The notes under the pieces were generated by a model. It ran no database searches. It worked only from the letters and a program-made list of their open reading frames with translations, and was not told the origin of the DNA. A DNA stretch of 64,000 nucleotides. It comes from Terripilifer ovatus (GTDB lineage: Bacteria; Pseudomonadota; Alphaproteobacteria; Rhizobiales; Beijerinckiaceae). Each line of letters begins with the position of its first letter. The first letter of the stretch is position 1. The stretch is taken from positions 62,001 to 126,000 of the forward strand of contig JARHVB010000008.1 in the NCBI GenBank assembly GCA_029222685.1. The letters run 5' to 3'. Shown in pieces: positions 36,561-45,002 of this stretch. Position numbers and translations under genes: made by a program.

Positions 36561-37083
36561 GTGCTGCCAATAGAGTTCTGCTGTTTCGTCGATGTGACAA
36601 TCTCAAGGGCATGAGATCGGCCCGCGCAAAACGCTATTGTGGAATCTTGGTTCCGAAAAAATTTCCAAAAAATTTGATTTCACCGCCCTGCGGCATCTTG
36701 AATCGGCTTCGAGAGGAAATGTCGCCTTATCGCCCTTGCCTCGACAATTTTTCGCCTTGGTCGATGAGCCGAAGTCTGTCCACCAAACCTTGCCCGAAAG
36801 AGTTCGGAATCGAACCAAATAACCCCGCAATTTTGATGAGTTGAAACATCAAAGGCGGTAGGGAGGGCTAAACTGCAAGAGAAGGCCGAACGAATAGAAG
36901 ATGATATACGCTAACTCGCGCAGCTTGGAATAAAGCAAAACCGGCAACTATTTGAATCCACAGAATGGCGCTGTGTTCAAATTTCAGCACCGTACATGCT
37001 CTTCAATTGACATTTCCGCAGCGAATGTCTCGAATATGCGCCTCGGCTTCACGAGCATAGCAATACGCGTGTAGGAGGCCACC
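36561..37083. other. Intergenic region without a convincing gene
   Basis: About 520 bases, noticeably AT-richer than the surroundings. One 78-codon frame at 36611-36844 has no family features or good ribosome site and is not credible. At the right end GTAGGAGG precedes the start of the next small gene. I see nothing else definite. Confidence 0.6.
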
Positions 37084-37413
37084 ATGGACAACCGCATTCA
37101 ACAGCTACAGCAATTCGCAAAGTTGATGTCGAGCCAGAGTCCGGAAGAAAGGAAATATGCTCCCCTTGTTTTTGAGGCAGCCGAACTCATTGCCGATGAG
37201 AGGGTGGATCATTCCCTCGCCATAGAGATGGATATTTTCTCGGCGTGGTTGCTGGCCCGTTCCCGGACCAAAGAAAGCCATCTCCTCGCCGAGGCGGCGA
37301 CGCTGCTGAAAGGCTCGCAGATCGTCCCACAAGTCGACAGCACGGTGCCGGACGGTGCGATGCTCGACAACGAGATGCGCGAAAATACAGCCCCCCATAG
37401 GGGCCGTGCTTAA
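37084..37413 (+). CDS. Small hypothetical protein, tandem paralogue A
   Basis: 109 residues with an excellent AGGAGG seven bases upstream of the ATG. Sequence pattern: M-x-NR-x5-L-QFA, then ERKYAPLVFEAAELIADERVDHSLAIEMDIFSAWLLAR and LLAEAATLLKG. It is clearly related to the next gene. All-helical by eye and presumably cytosolic. No known family recognised. Confidence 0.7.
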   Translation: MDNRIQQLQQFAKLMSSQSPEERKYAPLVFEAAELIADERVDHSLAIEMDIFSAWLLARSRTKESHLLAEAATLLKGSQIVPQVDSTVPDGAMLDNEMRENTAPHRGRA

Positions 37414-37535
37414 AAAACGGACAGCTTTTCTTTCTCCCTGCCTCCTGTCATGCAACTGACGTGTGCAAGGGCTAGCGTGGAAGAGACGTCAGACGCCATC
37501 AAGAGCGTCACCGAGTAATCGAGTTGGAGGTCATC

Positions 37536-37802
37536 ATGCCGAACCGAGTCGAGCGGCTGAGACAGTTTGCCGATCAGTTATCGAAAGCCAGTAGTCACGA
37601 ACGGAAATATGCGGGCGTCGTCCGCGCCGCGGCTGGAACGCTTTCGGAAAACCGTTTGAACGAAGATCTTGCTAACGAGGTCGATAGTTTTTTCATGTGG
37701 CTGCGGGCGCAGGGCCTGCTCGATGAAGGCCAGCTCGTCGCCGAAGCATCCGCTCTCCTGCGCAACGATGCAGACAGGTTCACGTCCAACAAGGCGGCGT
37801 GA
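37536..37802 (+). CDS. Small hypothetical protein, tandem paralogue B
   Basis: 88 residues from ATG 37536, which has GGAGG upstream. It aligns throughout with paralogue A: NRVERLRQFADQLSKASSHERKYAGVVRAAAGTLSENRLNEDLANEVDSFFMWLRAQ, then LVAEASALLRN. It lacks A's C-terminal tail. A and B form a tandem duplication with separate ribosome sites and a 120-base gap. Unknown function. Confidence 0.7.
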   Translation: MPNRVERLRQFADQLSKASSHERKYAGVVRAAAGTLSENRLNEDLANEVDSFFMWLRAQGLLDEGQLVAEASALLRNDADRFTSNKAA

Positions 37803-37840
37803 ACGTTGAGAAGACATGACCGCGATCGCGCCATGTTGCA

Positions 37841-38083
37841 TCAGTGTGCGACGGGACGCCCGGCTGCCTTTACCTCTTCGACATGCGATTCTTTGATACG
37901 CTCGTCGCTCGCCGTATGGCAGAGCCGATTTAGATCGGCCTCAAGACTTGGACCGGAAATGAAAAGATCGACGTGGCTGAAGCCTTCCATTCGCAGGCGC
38001 AGGCGCACATCCGTGGGATGGCGGCATGTGCCGGACCGGGCCAGCTCGAAGGCGCGTTCGATGACGTCGTTGAGCCCCTGCAT
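37841..38083 (-). CDS. Small hypothetical protein (80 aa)
   Basis: ATG 38083 begins MQGLNDVIERAFELARSGTCRHPTDVRLRLRMEGFSHVDLFISGPSLEADLNRLC. This pattern (helix, 'ELARSG', 'RLR-EG', 'H/QVDxH/Fxx GPSL') recurs in short proteins of alphaproteobacteria. Function unknown. Stands alone between tandem paralogues and a palindromic repeat. Confidence 0.6.
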   Translation of the reverse strand: MQGLNDVIERAFELARSGTCRHPTDVRLRLRMEGFSHVDLFISGPSLEADLNRLCHTASDERIKESHVEEVKAAGRPVAH

Positions 38084-38212
38084 TTTCAACCCCGCACTGA
38101 GGGCCAAAACGCTTTAATGCACCAGCGCGAAGCTGGTTCCGTGGTGAAGAAAATTTAACCAGAGCGTCGAGCGTTCCGTCGCACTCATCCGCCGCTCTGG
38201 ATTCCTTGAATC

Positions 38213-38256
38213 GCATCGCTTTGCGAAAAACCGGCATCCACTTTTTCGCACGATGC
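38213..38256. repeat. Rhizobial-type palindromic intergenic element
   Basis: The arms at 38213-38230 (GCATCGCTTTGCGAAAAA) and 38242-38256 (TTTTTCGCACGATGC) are inverted copies around CCGGCATCCAC. This GCGATGC/TTTTTCGC palindrome is a common intergenic repeat of Hyphomicrobiales. It may fold as an mRNA hairpin. Confidence 0.65.
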
Positions 38257-38269
38257 TATGGGCCGACGC

Positions 38270-38545
38270 TTAGCCGCGCGTTAGCGCATGCCCGTCCGCG
38301 GTAATCCGGAAAATGATCTTGCCGTCGGTCTCGTCCTGCTCGACGTAATTGTGGCGCACGAGATCGTCCAACATCTCGCGCGGCATGTCCGTCTCTGTCG
38401 TGCCCTGGCCATTGGTGACGGCGAGGCGATGGCCGTCCTCCGTCCAAAATGACAGAACAGGTTTTTGGAGATCGGTTTCAAGCCAGATGTAGCTGCCTGT
38501 GTTGCTTGCCAGCAGCTTGAGATAATCCATCGCATGCTCGTCCAT
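38270..38545 (-). CDS. Small hypothetical protein (91 aa)
   Basis: ATG 38545 has AGGAG six bases upstream. The protein reads MDEHAMDYLKLLASNTGSYIWLETDLQKPVLSFWTEDG and ends with DGKIIFRITADGHALTRG, a small alpha-beta or winged-helix-like fold. The pattern of helix, strand, 'EMLDDLVRHNYVEQDE' and hairpin is compatible with a winged helix, but no family is recognised. Confidence 0.6.
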   Translation of the reverse strand: MDEHAMDYLKLLASNTGSYIWLETDLQKPVLSFWTEDGHRLAVTNGQGTTETDMPREMLDDLVRHNYVEQDETDGKIIFRITADGHALTRG

Positions 38546-38824
38546 TGGCGGCTCCTTGATCTGATTTGGAAACTGGCACGGCCACCTGCGGCCGACAAGC
38601 CGAGAGACAAGTCCGGCTGCCTCAGTTGTCGTGCGAGCGCATTTTCAAGCGAAGGGAGCACCGGTTCGCGTGAAGAGAATGGGCTTTCAATAACTAGACG
38701 CGTCTTTCCGATCCAGGAGACCGCAAAACGCGATTGTGAAGTTGAAGCAGACACGCTGAAAGATTGAAACCATTTGCATGATCCGCAGTTGGAAGGTGCG
38801 GATGTTTCTAAAATGAGGGCCAGG

Positions 38825-39031
38825 ATGAGCTATCCAGCCATCATCGGCGCTGCCGGATTGGTGCTCGTCAGCATCTTCGCCATGACCGAGCCCAAACCCC
38901 GAATAAAAACGAAGGGCGAATTCAGTCTCGCACAAGGCACGCAGCGCGGAGCCGTCGCCGACCAGACTATTGCGGACGACGAAAAGTCCGCCGTCTTCAT
39001 TGGTCTTCCGACAGCGCCGGAAGGCGAGTAG
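38825..39031 (+). CDS. Small single-pass membrane protein (68 aa)
   Basis: From ATG 38825 (AGGGCCAGG upstream) a 20-residue hydrophobic segment (YPAIIGAAGLVLVSIFAM) is followed by a charged tail with SLAQGTQRGAVADQTIADDEKSAVFIGLP. Probably an inner-membrane or secreted small protein. No family recognised. Confidence 0.45.
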   Translation: MSYPAIIGAAGLVLVSIFAMTEPKPRIKTKGEFSLAQGTQRGAVADQTIADDEKSAVFIGLPTAPEGE

Positions 39032-39222
39032 CCAACCCGCCCTCGCCTGCTCTTGTTATTCTGCAATCCCATTGATTTGGCTGGGGATTAATCTACCCGC
39101 CGCCTCACTGTCCAAGCCGAATCGCGTACCTTGCCCGCATGGGATTGAAAAACGGGGGACAGCGGGTGACGAGCGTTGCAACGGCTTCGACAAGATCGCC
39201 CGGCGAAATTTTATTCGTGGCT

Positions 39223-39429
39223 ATGCCAATCCTGAAATTGAAGGACGGTGCGTTCTGTCCCGGGCAACCGATCCGCGTCCGCACGCAGGAGGCCGCTTTG
39301 ATTGCTGCAGAGCGGCTTTCGAAACTGCATGGCGGCGCCCTTGCCTTGTCGAAGTCGAAAGCGCCTGCAGAGTCCGGCTATGGTCCTGCCATCGTTTTGG
39401 CGCGTTATGGCGAGACCGCTGGTGGATAA
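39223..39429 (+). CDS. Small hypothetical protein (68 aa)
   Basis: From an ATG at 39223 the frame reads MPILKLKDGAF, then RVRTQEAALIAAERLSKLHGGALALSKSKAP and ends IVLARYGETAGG. The final 'aIVLARxGxxP/A' resembles a common C-terminus of short rhizobial proteins. The frame extends upstream to 39139. No function. Confidence 0.4.
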   Translation: MPILKLKDGAFCPGQPIRVRTQEAALIAAERLSKLHGGALALSKSKAPAESGYGPAIVLARYGETAGG

Positions 39430-39751
39430 CGCCGGTCGGATGGGTCTCAGACCTGCTTCCCAAAGACATCGTCATGCAGCAGAACAGTACGGGTATGACG
39501 GGCCGCAGCGGCTTCAACCGACACTCGCCAATAATATCGGGTGCGAGCAAAAATTGTAGGCGTCCGCTGATTAATTAGGTCAGATGACGCATATCTGTTC
39601 AGATTAGACTTGGGATAAAGCATCGCAAACAGACTAAAGCCATCGTACCAAGTAAAAGTTCATCTCAACCCAGTAAAAATTCACATCGTCATTGTCGGGC
39701 CGCAAAGCACAATTATTGTCATCCGATCGATGTTGTCTGTGCGGTGTGGTC
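39430..39751. other. Intergenic region, no gene seen
   Basis: About 320 bases, AT-rich in its second half (GTAAAAATTCACATC type sequence). No credible frame, repeat or hairpin was found. It probably carries the promoter of the DUF2493 gene. Confidence 0.5.
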
Positions 39752-40165
39752 ATGCGTGTGCTGGTCTGCGGGGGACGTGCCTACGGCGCAATTCCCACTC
39801 AAACCCGTCCTGGTGGAGAGACAAACGAAGCCATCGTCCGAGCCACGGCGGAGCGAAAGCGACTCTCGGACGTGTTGAATGAACTTCACGTCAACGACCG
39901 TTTTTCCGCGATCATCTGCGGCAATGAAGGCAGCGCCGAGCGCCTCGCCACCCAATGGGCAAACCGCAACCAGATCGAAATTGTCGTCATCCACGCCGGC
40001 CGGCAACGTAAAGGCTTGGGCGCCACGGCGGAGCGCAATGAACGCCTGCTGCAAGAAGGGAAACCCGATCTCGTGGTCGCTTTCCCGGGCGGAGAGATGA
40101 CCCGGCACATGATAGATCTCGCCAAATCGGCCAACATTCCCGTGCGGCTCATCGACGGCGCCTGA
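39752..40165 (+). CDS. DUF2493 (SLOG-fold) protein
   Basis: 137 residues from ATG 39752. MRVLVCGGRAYG is the signature start of DUF2493 proteins. FSAIICGNEGSAERLATQWANRNQIEIVVIHA and PDLVVAFPGGEMTRHMIDLAKSANIPVRLI complete the Rossmann-like SLOG fold that binds nucleotide-derived ligands. Often carried by plasmids and phages. The specific ligand is unknown. Confidence 0.85.
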   Translation: MRVLVCGGRAYGAIPTQTRPGGETNEAIVRATAERKRLSDVLNELHVNDRFSAIICGNEGSAERLATQWANRNQIEIVVIHAGRQRKGLGATAERNERLLQEGKPDLVVAFPGGEMTRHMIDLAKSANIPVRLIDGA

Positions 40166-40270
40166 ACGGAACCGCCGCGGGCGGTCGTAAAGGCAGCAGC
40201 GAATTAGTCCGTGCGTGGGGCTCCTCTGCTATATTCAATATAACCAGATATCAGCCGCGCTGGAGTCGCC

Positions 40271-41458
40271 ATGTGGTCTCGCATGCTCGCCCTTGCTTTG
40301 CTCTTGCTGACCGCTCCGGCGCAGACCACTCCGGTCCTGGCCGGCATCAAGGAAAATGTTGCGGCCCTCGCGCCGTCGGGGCTGGTGCTGGTGATGGACG
40401 CCAACGGCAACGAGCTGGTGGCCCAGAACGCTGACCAGCCGTTCGTCCCAGCTTCCGTCACCAAGATCGTAACGGCCTGGCTGGCAATGGAAACGCTTGG
40501 CGGCGACTACCGTTTCGAGACGCGTTTTTACCTCGACGGCAACCGGATGCTTTATGTGCGGGGCGGCGGCGACCCCTTCCTGATCTCGGAAGAGCTGGCG
40601 CCGCTCGCCGCCGGGCTGGTCGGTGCGACCGGACGGCAGCCGATCGCAGGTATCGTGCTTGACGGAAGCTATTACCCTTCGAACATCCGCATCCCCGGCG
40701 TCGTCAACACCGACGAGGCCTACAATGCGTTGAACTCGGCGCTGGCGGTGAACTTCAATACGATCGCTGCCGTGCGCAACGGCAAGCAGGTGCTCCCGGG
40801 CGAGGCGCAGACCCCGATTACGCCACTCGCCACCACCCTGTTCCAGCAGCGCCGCAGCGGCCGCATCAGCCTGAGCCAGGACCCGGCGATGAGCCTGCAA
40901 TATGCCGGCGAGTTGATCGCGGCCTTCATCGGAAAGGCCGGCGGCAGCGTGAGAGGCAGTATCACGATTGGATCGGTCCCGGCGGGGCTACAGCCAATCT
41001 ACATCCACCGCCAATCACGCACGTTGTCTGAAATTCTCATAGAACTGATGCGCGGCTCTAACAATTACATCGCCAACCAGGTTTTTCTTGAGATCGGCGG
41101 ACAACGCCTTGGCGGTCCGGTCAGCCTCGCGAAGTCGCTCCAGGTTGCCAACGAAAAGCTCGCGGCAACCGGCCTCGCCTCCGCCATCCGTATCGAGGAG
41201 GGCTCAGGCATCAGCCGCAACAACCGCTTCACCGCCCGCGGGCTCGCCAAAGTGCTGGAATTCTTCGCGCCCCATTCCGACTTGTTTCGCGGCCACGACG
41301 GCGGCATGAACAAGACCGGCACCTTGGACGGCGTGCGTACGCTTGCCGGCTATACCGACACCTCGAGCCACGGGCGGGTGCGTTTCGTGATCTCGCTTGC
41401 GGGCAATGATGGCGCGATACGCTTCCGCCTGCTCCGGGCCATCGCGTCCGGCCTGTAG
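40271..41458 (+). CDS. PBP4-type D-alanyl-D-alanine carboxypeptidase/endopeptidase (S13)
   Basis: 395 residues with a signal peptide (MWSRMLALALLLLTAPAQ). The serine active site S62-V-T-K65, the S263-N-N motif and K338-T-G are all present in the right order. The protein is shorter than the usual 450-480 residues of DacB because the insertions between SxxK and SxN are reduced. It would trim or cut peptide cross-links of peptidoglycan in the periplasm. Stand-alone gene. Confidence 0.9.
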   Translation: MWSRMLALALLLLTAPAQTTPVLAGIKENVAALAPSGLVLVMDANGNELVAQNADQPFVPASVTKIVTAWLAMETLGGDYRFETRFYLDGNRMLYVRGGGDPFLISEELAPLAAGLVGATGRQPIAGIVLDGSYYPSNIRIPGVVNTDEAYNALNSALAVNFNTIAAVRNGKQVLPGEAQTPITPLATTLFQQRRSGRISLSQDPAMSLQYAGELIAAFIGKAGGSVRGSITIGSVPAGLQPIYIHRQSRTLSEILIELMRGSNNYIANQVFLEIGGQRLGGPVSLAKSLQVANEKLAATGLASAIRIEEGSGISRNNRFTARGLAKVLEFFAPHSDLFRGHDGGMNKTGTLDGVRTLAGYTDTSSHGRVRFVISLAGNDGAIRFRLLRAIASGL

Positions 41459-41539
41459 ATGGAGCTTCGCCCATAGCAGCGATGCAGGACATTAGCGCGA
41501 CGAGAACACGATGCTTCTCGTCGCGGTCGATCTTGAAGG

Positions 41540-41749
41540 TCAGACTGCCTTGAGGTTGCCCGCCGAGGTTTTGCCTTTGCGCTTGTCCTCGATGAGCTCG
41601 TATGAAATTTTTTGACCTTCGTTCAAACCGCGCAAGCCCGCCTGTTCGACAGCGCTGATATGCACGAAGACATCCTGTCCACCATCGTCGGGCTGGATAA
41701 ATCCGAAGCCCTTTGTCGCATTGAACCACTTGACCGTTCCGGTAGCCAT
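41540..41749 (-). CDS. Cold-shock protein (CspA family)
   Basis: 69 residues from ATG 41749, preceded by [44 protein letters not shown] carries the RNP1 (KGFGFI) and RNP2 (VFVHIS) motifs. A single-stranded nucleic-acid chaperone. As in other cold-shock genes the frame runs far upstream, and the long leader at 41750-41960 may fold as a thermosensing 5' UTR. Confidence 0.93.
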   Translation of the reverse strand: MATGTVKWFNATKGFGFIQPDDGGQDVFVHISAVEQAGLRGLNEGQKISYELIEDKRKGKTSAGNLKAV

Positions 41750-42246
41750 AAAATCCTCCGTTGCATTCAGCCCGGGCAGGTTATTGTGCTTTTCAGAAAA
41801 AACCAGCTTATTCTGAAAAACGTGGGGCAGCGCAGCAAAAACGTCATTAAAATGAAACTGGAATCGCCTGACTTCTGGATGAAAGACAACCGTCTGAAGT
41901 AGCCGCCCTATTGAATCGCCGTTGAATACGCGACAAACCTGACGCCGCTCGACACGTTCCTCGATCAACCGGCGTGCCTTTGAACTTGCGCCTGCCCCGG
42001 CTCCTCGCCTCGGGGATCAGGACTTCAATATCCTTGACACCGAAAATACGCGCGGCCGCGATTGATGGCACTGGGGGCGGCCCGCCGCCTTTCGGCATGA
42101 TAACGCGAACGCGCGTCGCCGGAGGTGTGCTTGGCGGATGGGACGTTTCGATCTGAAGGTTGGAACGTGTCACGGTCGAAGTGCAAGCGCTGCAGCCTCA
42201 ACGCGAGAGGTGGACAAAGCCAAAGCATCCCAACGGCTTTACAACG
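41750..42246. other. Leader of the cold-shock gene and uncertain coding stretch
   Basis: The right part carries a possible minus-strand frame at 41847-42173, reading RVRVIMPKGGGPP and [31 protein letters not shown]. It is interesting but has no ribosome site, and the overlap with the presumed csp leader makes it doubtful. The rest is probably the csp 5' UTR and promoter. No other gene is supported. Confidence 0.4.
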
Positions 42247-42282
42247 CAAAAAAAACTCCGCCCCGGACGAACCGGGGCGGAG
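42247..42282 (-). terminator. Intrinsic terminator of omp copy 1
   Basis: A perfect 11-bp stem CTCCGCCCCGG-ACGAA-CCGGGGCGGAG (42256-42282) is followed on the minus strand by a run of eight T. It sits 30 bases after the stop of the outer-membrane protein gene at 42312. Confidence 0.92.
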
Positions 42283-42311
42283 CTCAATTCTAACAGACGC
42301 GAAAGTTCGGC

Positions 42312-43145
42312 TTAGTACTTCGCGAAGATCGGGCCGGCCGCGCCGCCGAAGCGATAGTTCAAGCCGACGCGCACGATGTGACCATCGGTCTTGGTGCGAT
42401 AGGTCGCGAACTCGGGACCGACCGGATTCGTCTGCAGGCCGACTGCGCTGCGCGAGCCGAGATCGTAGTAGAGATATTCGATCTTGGCGGACCAGTTCTG
42501 GGAGAAGGCGTATTCAGCGCCGGCGCCGACGGTGTAACCGGCGCGGGTCGACGAAGACGACGACGCATTGAACTGACGGCCGGCGAGTGCGAATTCATTG
42601 ATGTTCGCGCTCAGCTTGCTGCTGCCGACGGCGAGACCGCCGGTGACGTAAAGCAGCGTGCGATCGAAGGCGGCGAAGCCGATACGGCCGCGCAAAGTGC
42701 CGAACCAATCAAGCTTGGTGGTAGCGGTGGTCATGACGTTGGCGCAACCTCCAACGGGATCGCAATGGCTGGCCGAGCTCTTGATGTCGGCGCCCTGGAA
42801 GTCAGCTTCCACGCCGTAGACGACCGCACCGGACTGTATGTTGTAACCGATCTGGCCGCCGCCGATAAAGCCGTCGCGCTCTTTCGAGAGGGCGAAGGGA
42901 ACCGTGCCGGCGAGCTGGCTGGCTGTGATCAGCGGCGAGCCGCCGACAGTGATCGACTTGTTGCCGCCGAAGCCGTAGCCGGCGTTCAAGCCGACATAGA
43001 AGCCCGACCACGTGAAGATGGGCGCGGCATAAACCGGCGCCGGTGCGACACCGCGCGACGGCAGGTCGGCGGCAAGAGCTCCAAGAGAACCCGCTCCGAT
43101 CGACAACGCCGCAACCGCAGCACCGGCCAGCAAATATTTCCGCAT
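42312..43145 (-). CDS. Outer-membrane beta-barrel protein (Omp25/RopB-like), copy 1
   Basis: 277 residues from ATG 43145 with AAGGAG upstream; the longer open frame to 43334 is not used. Signal peptide MRKYLLAGAAVAALSIGAG to ALAADLPSR. The mature part is an eight-stranded barrel (FTWSGFYVGLNAGYGFGG, LRGRIGFAAFDRTLLYVTGGLAVG, YAFSQNWSAKIEYLYYDLGS) ending in F-x-K-Y with an aromatic last residue needed for BAM insertion. Paralogue of copy 2 at 43396. Confidence 0.93.
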   Translation of the reverse strand: MRKYLLAGAAVAALSIGAGSLGALAADLPSRGVAPAPVYAAPIFTWSGFYVGLNAGYGFGGNKSITVGGSPLITASQLAGTVPFALSKERDGFIGGGQIGYNIQSGAVVYGVEADFQGADIKSSASHCDPVGGCANVMTTATTKLDWFGTLRGRIGFAAFDRTLLYVTGGLAVGSSKLSANINEFALAGRQFNASSSSSTRAGYTVGAGAEYAFSQNWSAKIEYLYYDLGSRSAVGLQTNPVGPEFATYRTKTDGHIVRVGLNYRFGGAAGPIFAKY

Positions 43146-43331
43146 CTGAATTATCTCCTTAGAAAGCGAATGCGCGATTTCTAAAACCGCATCCGTTAAA
43201 AAATTAAACACAATTTTTATCGTTGGCCGCTTTCGGTGCCGGTAGGCAGCGTTGAATCGCAGCATGCTGAAAGATGCGTTAACGGTCTTCAGGGCAGAGC
43301 CGCGCCCGATATGCTGGCGCGCTTCAGAACG

Positions 43332-43366
43332 CAAAAAAACTCCGCCCCGGACGAGCCGGGGCGGAG
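43332..43366 (-). terminator. Intrinsic terminator of omp copy 2
   Basis: An 11-bp stem CTCCGCCCCGG-ACGAG-CCGGGGCGGAG (43340-43366) followed on the minus strand by seven T. It is nearly identical to the terminator of copy 1, with only loop changes, so the whole gene-terminator unit was duplicated. Confidence 0.92.
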
Positions 43367-43395
43367 CTGAATTCCAGCAGACGTGAAAGGTAGGC

Positions 43396-44214
43396 TTAGT
43401 ACTTCGCGAAGATCGGGCCGGCCGGGCCGCCGAAGCGGTAGTTCAGGCCGACGCGCACGATGTGACCATCGGTCTTGGCATGATAGGTCGCGAACTCGGC
43501 AGGACCAACCGGATTCGTCTGGATGCCGACCGCGGTACGCGAGCCGAGATCGTAGTAGAGATATTCAAGTTTGGCGGACCAGTTCTGCGAGAAGGCGTAT
43601 TCAGCACCGGCACCGATGGCGTAACCAGCGCGGGCATTCGACGACTCGGAAGCAATGAACTGACGGCCAGCGCCGGCGAATTCATTGATGTTGCCGCTCA
43701 GCTTGCTGTTGCCGACGGCAAGACCACCGGTGACATAGAGCAGCGTGCGATCGAAAGCGGCAAAGCCGAGGCGAGCGCGAAGCGTGCCGAGCCACTCAAG
43801 CTTCTGCGTGGCAGTGGTCTGGACGTTGGCGCAACCCAGCGGAGAGCAGAAGCTGGATGTGCCCTTGATGTCGGCGCCCTGGAAGTCGGCTTCGATACCA
43901 TACACGAAGGAGCCAGCCTGCCAGTTGTAACCGATCTGGGCGCCGCCGATGAAGCCGTCACGCTTTTTCGACAAGGAGAACGGAACGGTGCCGGCGATCT
44001 GTGAGGCCGTGATCAGCGGTGAGCCGCCAATGGTGACCGACTTGCTACCTTCGAAGCCGTAGCCGGCATTCAGACCGACGTAGAACCCGGCCCAGGTGAA
44101 GATCGGCGCGACATAAACCGGCGCCGGCGCGACACCACGCGACGGCAGGTCGGCTGCCTGGGCGCCGAACGAGAAGGCGGCGACTGCGGCGCCAGCAAGC
44201 AAATATTTCCGCAT
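43396..44214 (-). CDS. Outer-membrane beta-barrel protein (Omp25/RopB-like), copy 2
   Basis: 272 residues from ATG 44214, with GAGGAAA upstream. It aligns with copy 1 along its entire length. The signal peptide is shorter (FSFGAQAADLPSR). Differences cluster in predicted surface loops (for example TSSFCSPLGCANVQTT versus SSASHCDPVGGCANVMTT and GRQFIASESSNARAGY versus GRQFNASSSSSTRAGY), each loop keeping two Cys. It is separately terminated, so copies can be regulated independently. Confidence 0.93.
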   Translation of the reverse strand: MRKYLLAGAAVAAFSFGAQAADLPSRGVAPAPVYVAPIFTWAGFYVGLNAGYGFEGSKSVTIGGSPLITASQIAGTVPFSLSKKRDGFIGGAQIGYNWQAGSFVYGIEADFQGADIKGTSSFCSPLGCANVQTTATQKLEWLGTLRARLGFAAFDRTLLYVTGGLAVGNSKLSGNINEFAGAGRQFIASESSNARAGYAIGAGAEYAFSQNWSAKLEYLYYDLGSRTAVGIQTNPVGPAEFATYHAKTDGHIVRVGLNYRFGGPAGPIFAKY

Positions 44215-44545
44215 TTGAAATTTCCTCTGTCAGTGAATCTGTCCAAAACTTAACCTGCAAAAAATCAGAAAACAAACACTCGTTTGCCCCGATTCATCCA
44301 TTTGTGGCGTGCGTTGCGAAAAAGCCACACCCAATTATGTCGAGAATCCCTCTGAAATATGGAAATTCAAAGGCATAGCTAAATTGGCGGACAACGATAC
44401 AACGACCGTTTGCGAGGGCACGTCCTGGTACAAAACAGGCGGATTGAGAGAGGGAATCACCGCATTATTCAGTCGATTCCTGATGCAGTTTGAGGGACAT
44501 GACCGGAGCAATTCGAACCGGCAACCCGCTGCGCCAGACCCAAAG

Positions 44546-44628
44546 AAAAACCCCGCGGCGGCGAGCAGCAGGGCTTGAGTCATCGCCAGACAGCACTTCC
44601 CGGCTGCGGGACGGTCGTTGACGACAGC
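44546..44628 (-). ncRNA. Candidate small RNA, copy A
   Basis: On the minus strand a TTGACG -35 (44655-44660) and a TCTACT -10 at 17-base spacing predict a start near 44625. The transcript would form GTCG-TCAA-CGAC, then TCCCG-CAGC-CGGGA, then end in a stem of AAGCCCUGC with GCGGGGUUU plus a T-run (44546-44550). The arms differ from copy B but still pair through G-U wobbles. No open frame fits. I do not recognise a named RNA family. Confidence 0.62.
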
Positions 44629-44695
44629 TTGAGTAGATATGGGAGTCGTGCGCCCGTCAAATGCAAAAAAGGCCTGTCCCCGCCGTCCTGCCCAA

Positions 44696-44778
44696 AGAAA
44701 AACCCCGCAGCGGCGGCAGCGGGGTTGAGTATACGCCAGACAGCGCTTCCCGGCTGCGGGACGGTCGTTGACGACAGC
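44696..44778 (-). ncRNA. Candidate small RNA, copy B
   Basis: As copy A: minus-strand TTGACG -35 (44805-44810), TTTACT -10 (44782-44787), predicted start near 44775, about 75 nt. It has the same 5' and central hairpins. The terminator is a perfect AACCCCGC / GCGGGGTT stem followed by a T-run at 44697-44702. Promoter, structure and terminator are conserved in both copies, which supports an RNA gene rather than a protein. Confidence 0.66.
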
Positions 44779-45002
44779 GTGAGTAAATATGACAGTTCGT
44801 TGCGCGTCAAATAGTCATGCAGGACTATACAGCGCTCGACGACAAACGTGGGGAAATATGCCGATAATCGCCCTGCCCCGCGCTGATTGAAGAAGTCCCT
44901 TGCAGCCCCTGAAAAGGGAACCAAGGCCGTCCGCCCGACTTGTACATCGACCTTTGAAACCTCTTTGGAGAGAGGCTTCGAGACGGACAAGGGAATTCTG
45001 CC

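Larger units (their letters stand above)
44535..44812. repeat. Tandem direct repeat of about 150 bp carrying two small-RNA candidates
   Basis: Unit A (about 44540-44662) and unit B (about 44692-44812) align with an offset of 150-152 bases. A 33-base block is identical (44596-44628 and 44746-44778). Both units contain the same minus-strand -35 hexamer, the same CATATYTACT region and a terminator hairpin. Units differ in the arms of the terminator and in the upstream spacer. Confidence 0.85.

Noticed and set aside
36611-36844. Small plus-strand frame
   Set aside because: No conserved motif and no ribosome site; overlaps a minus-strand frame of similar weakness.
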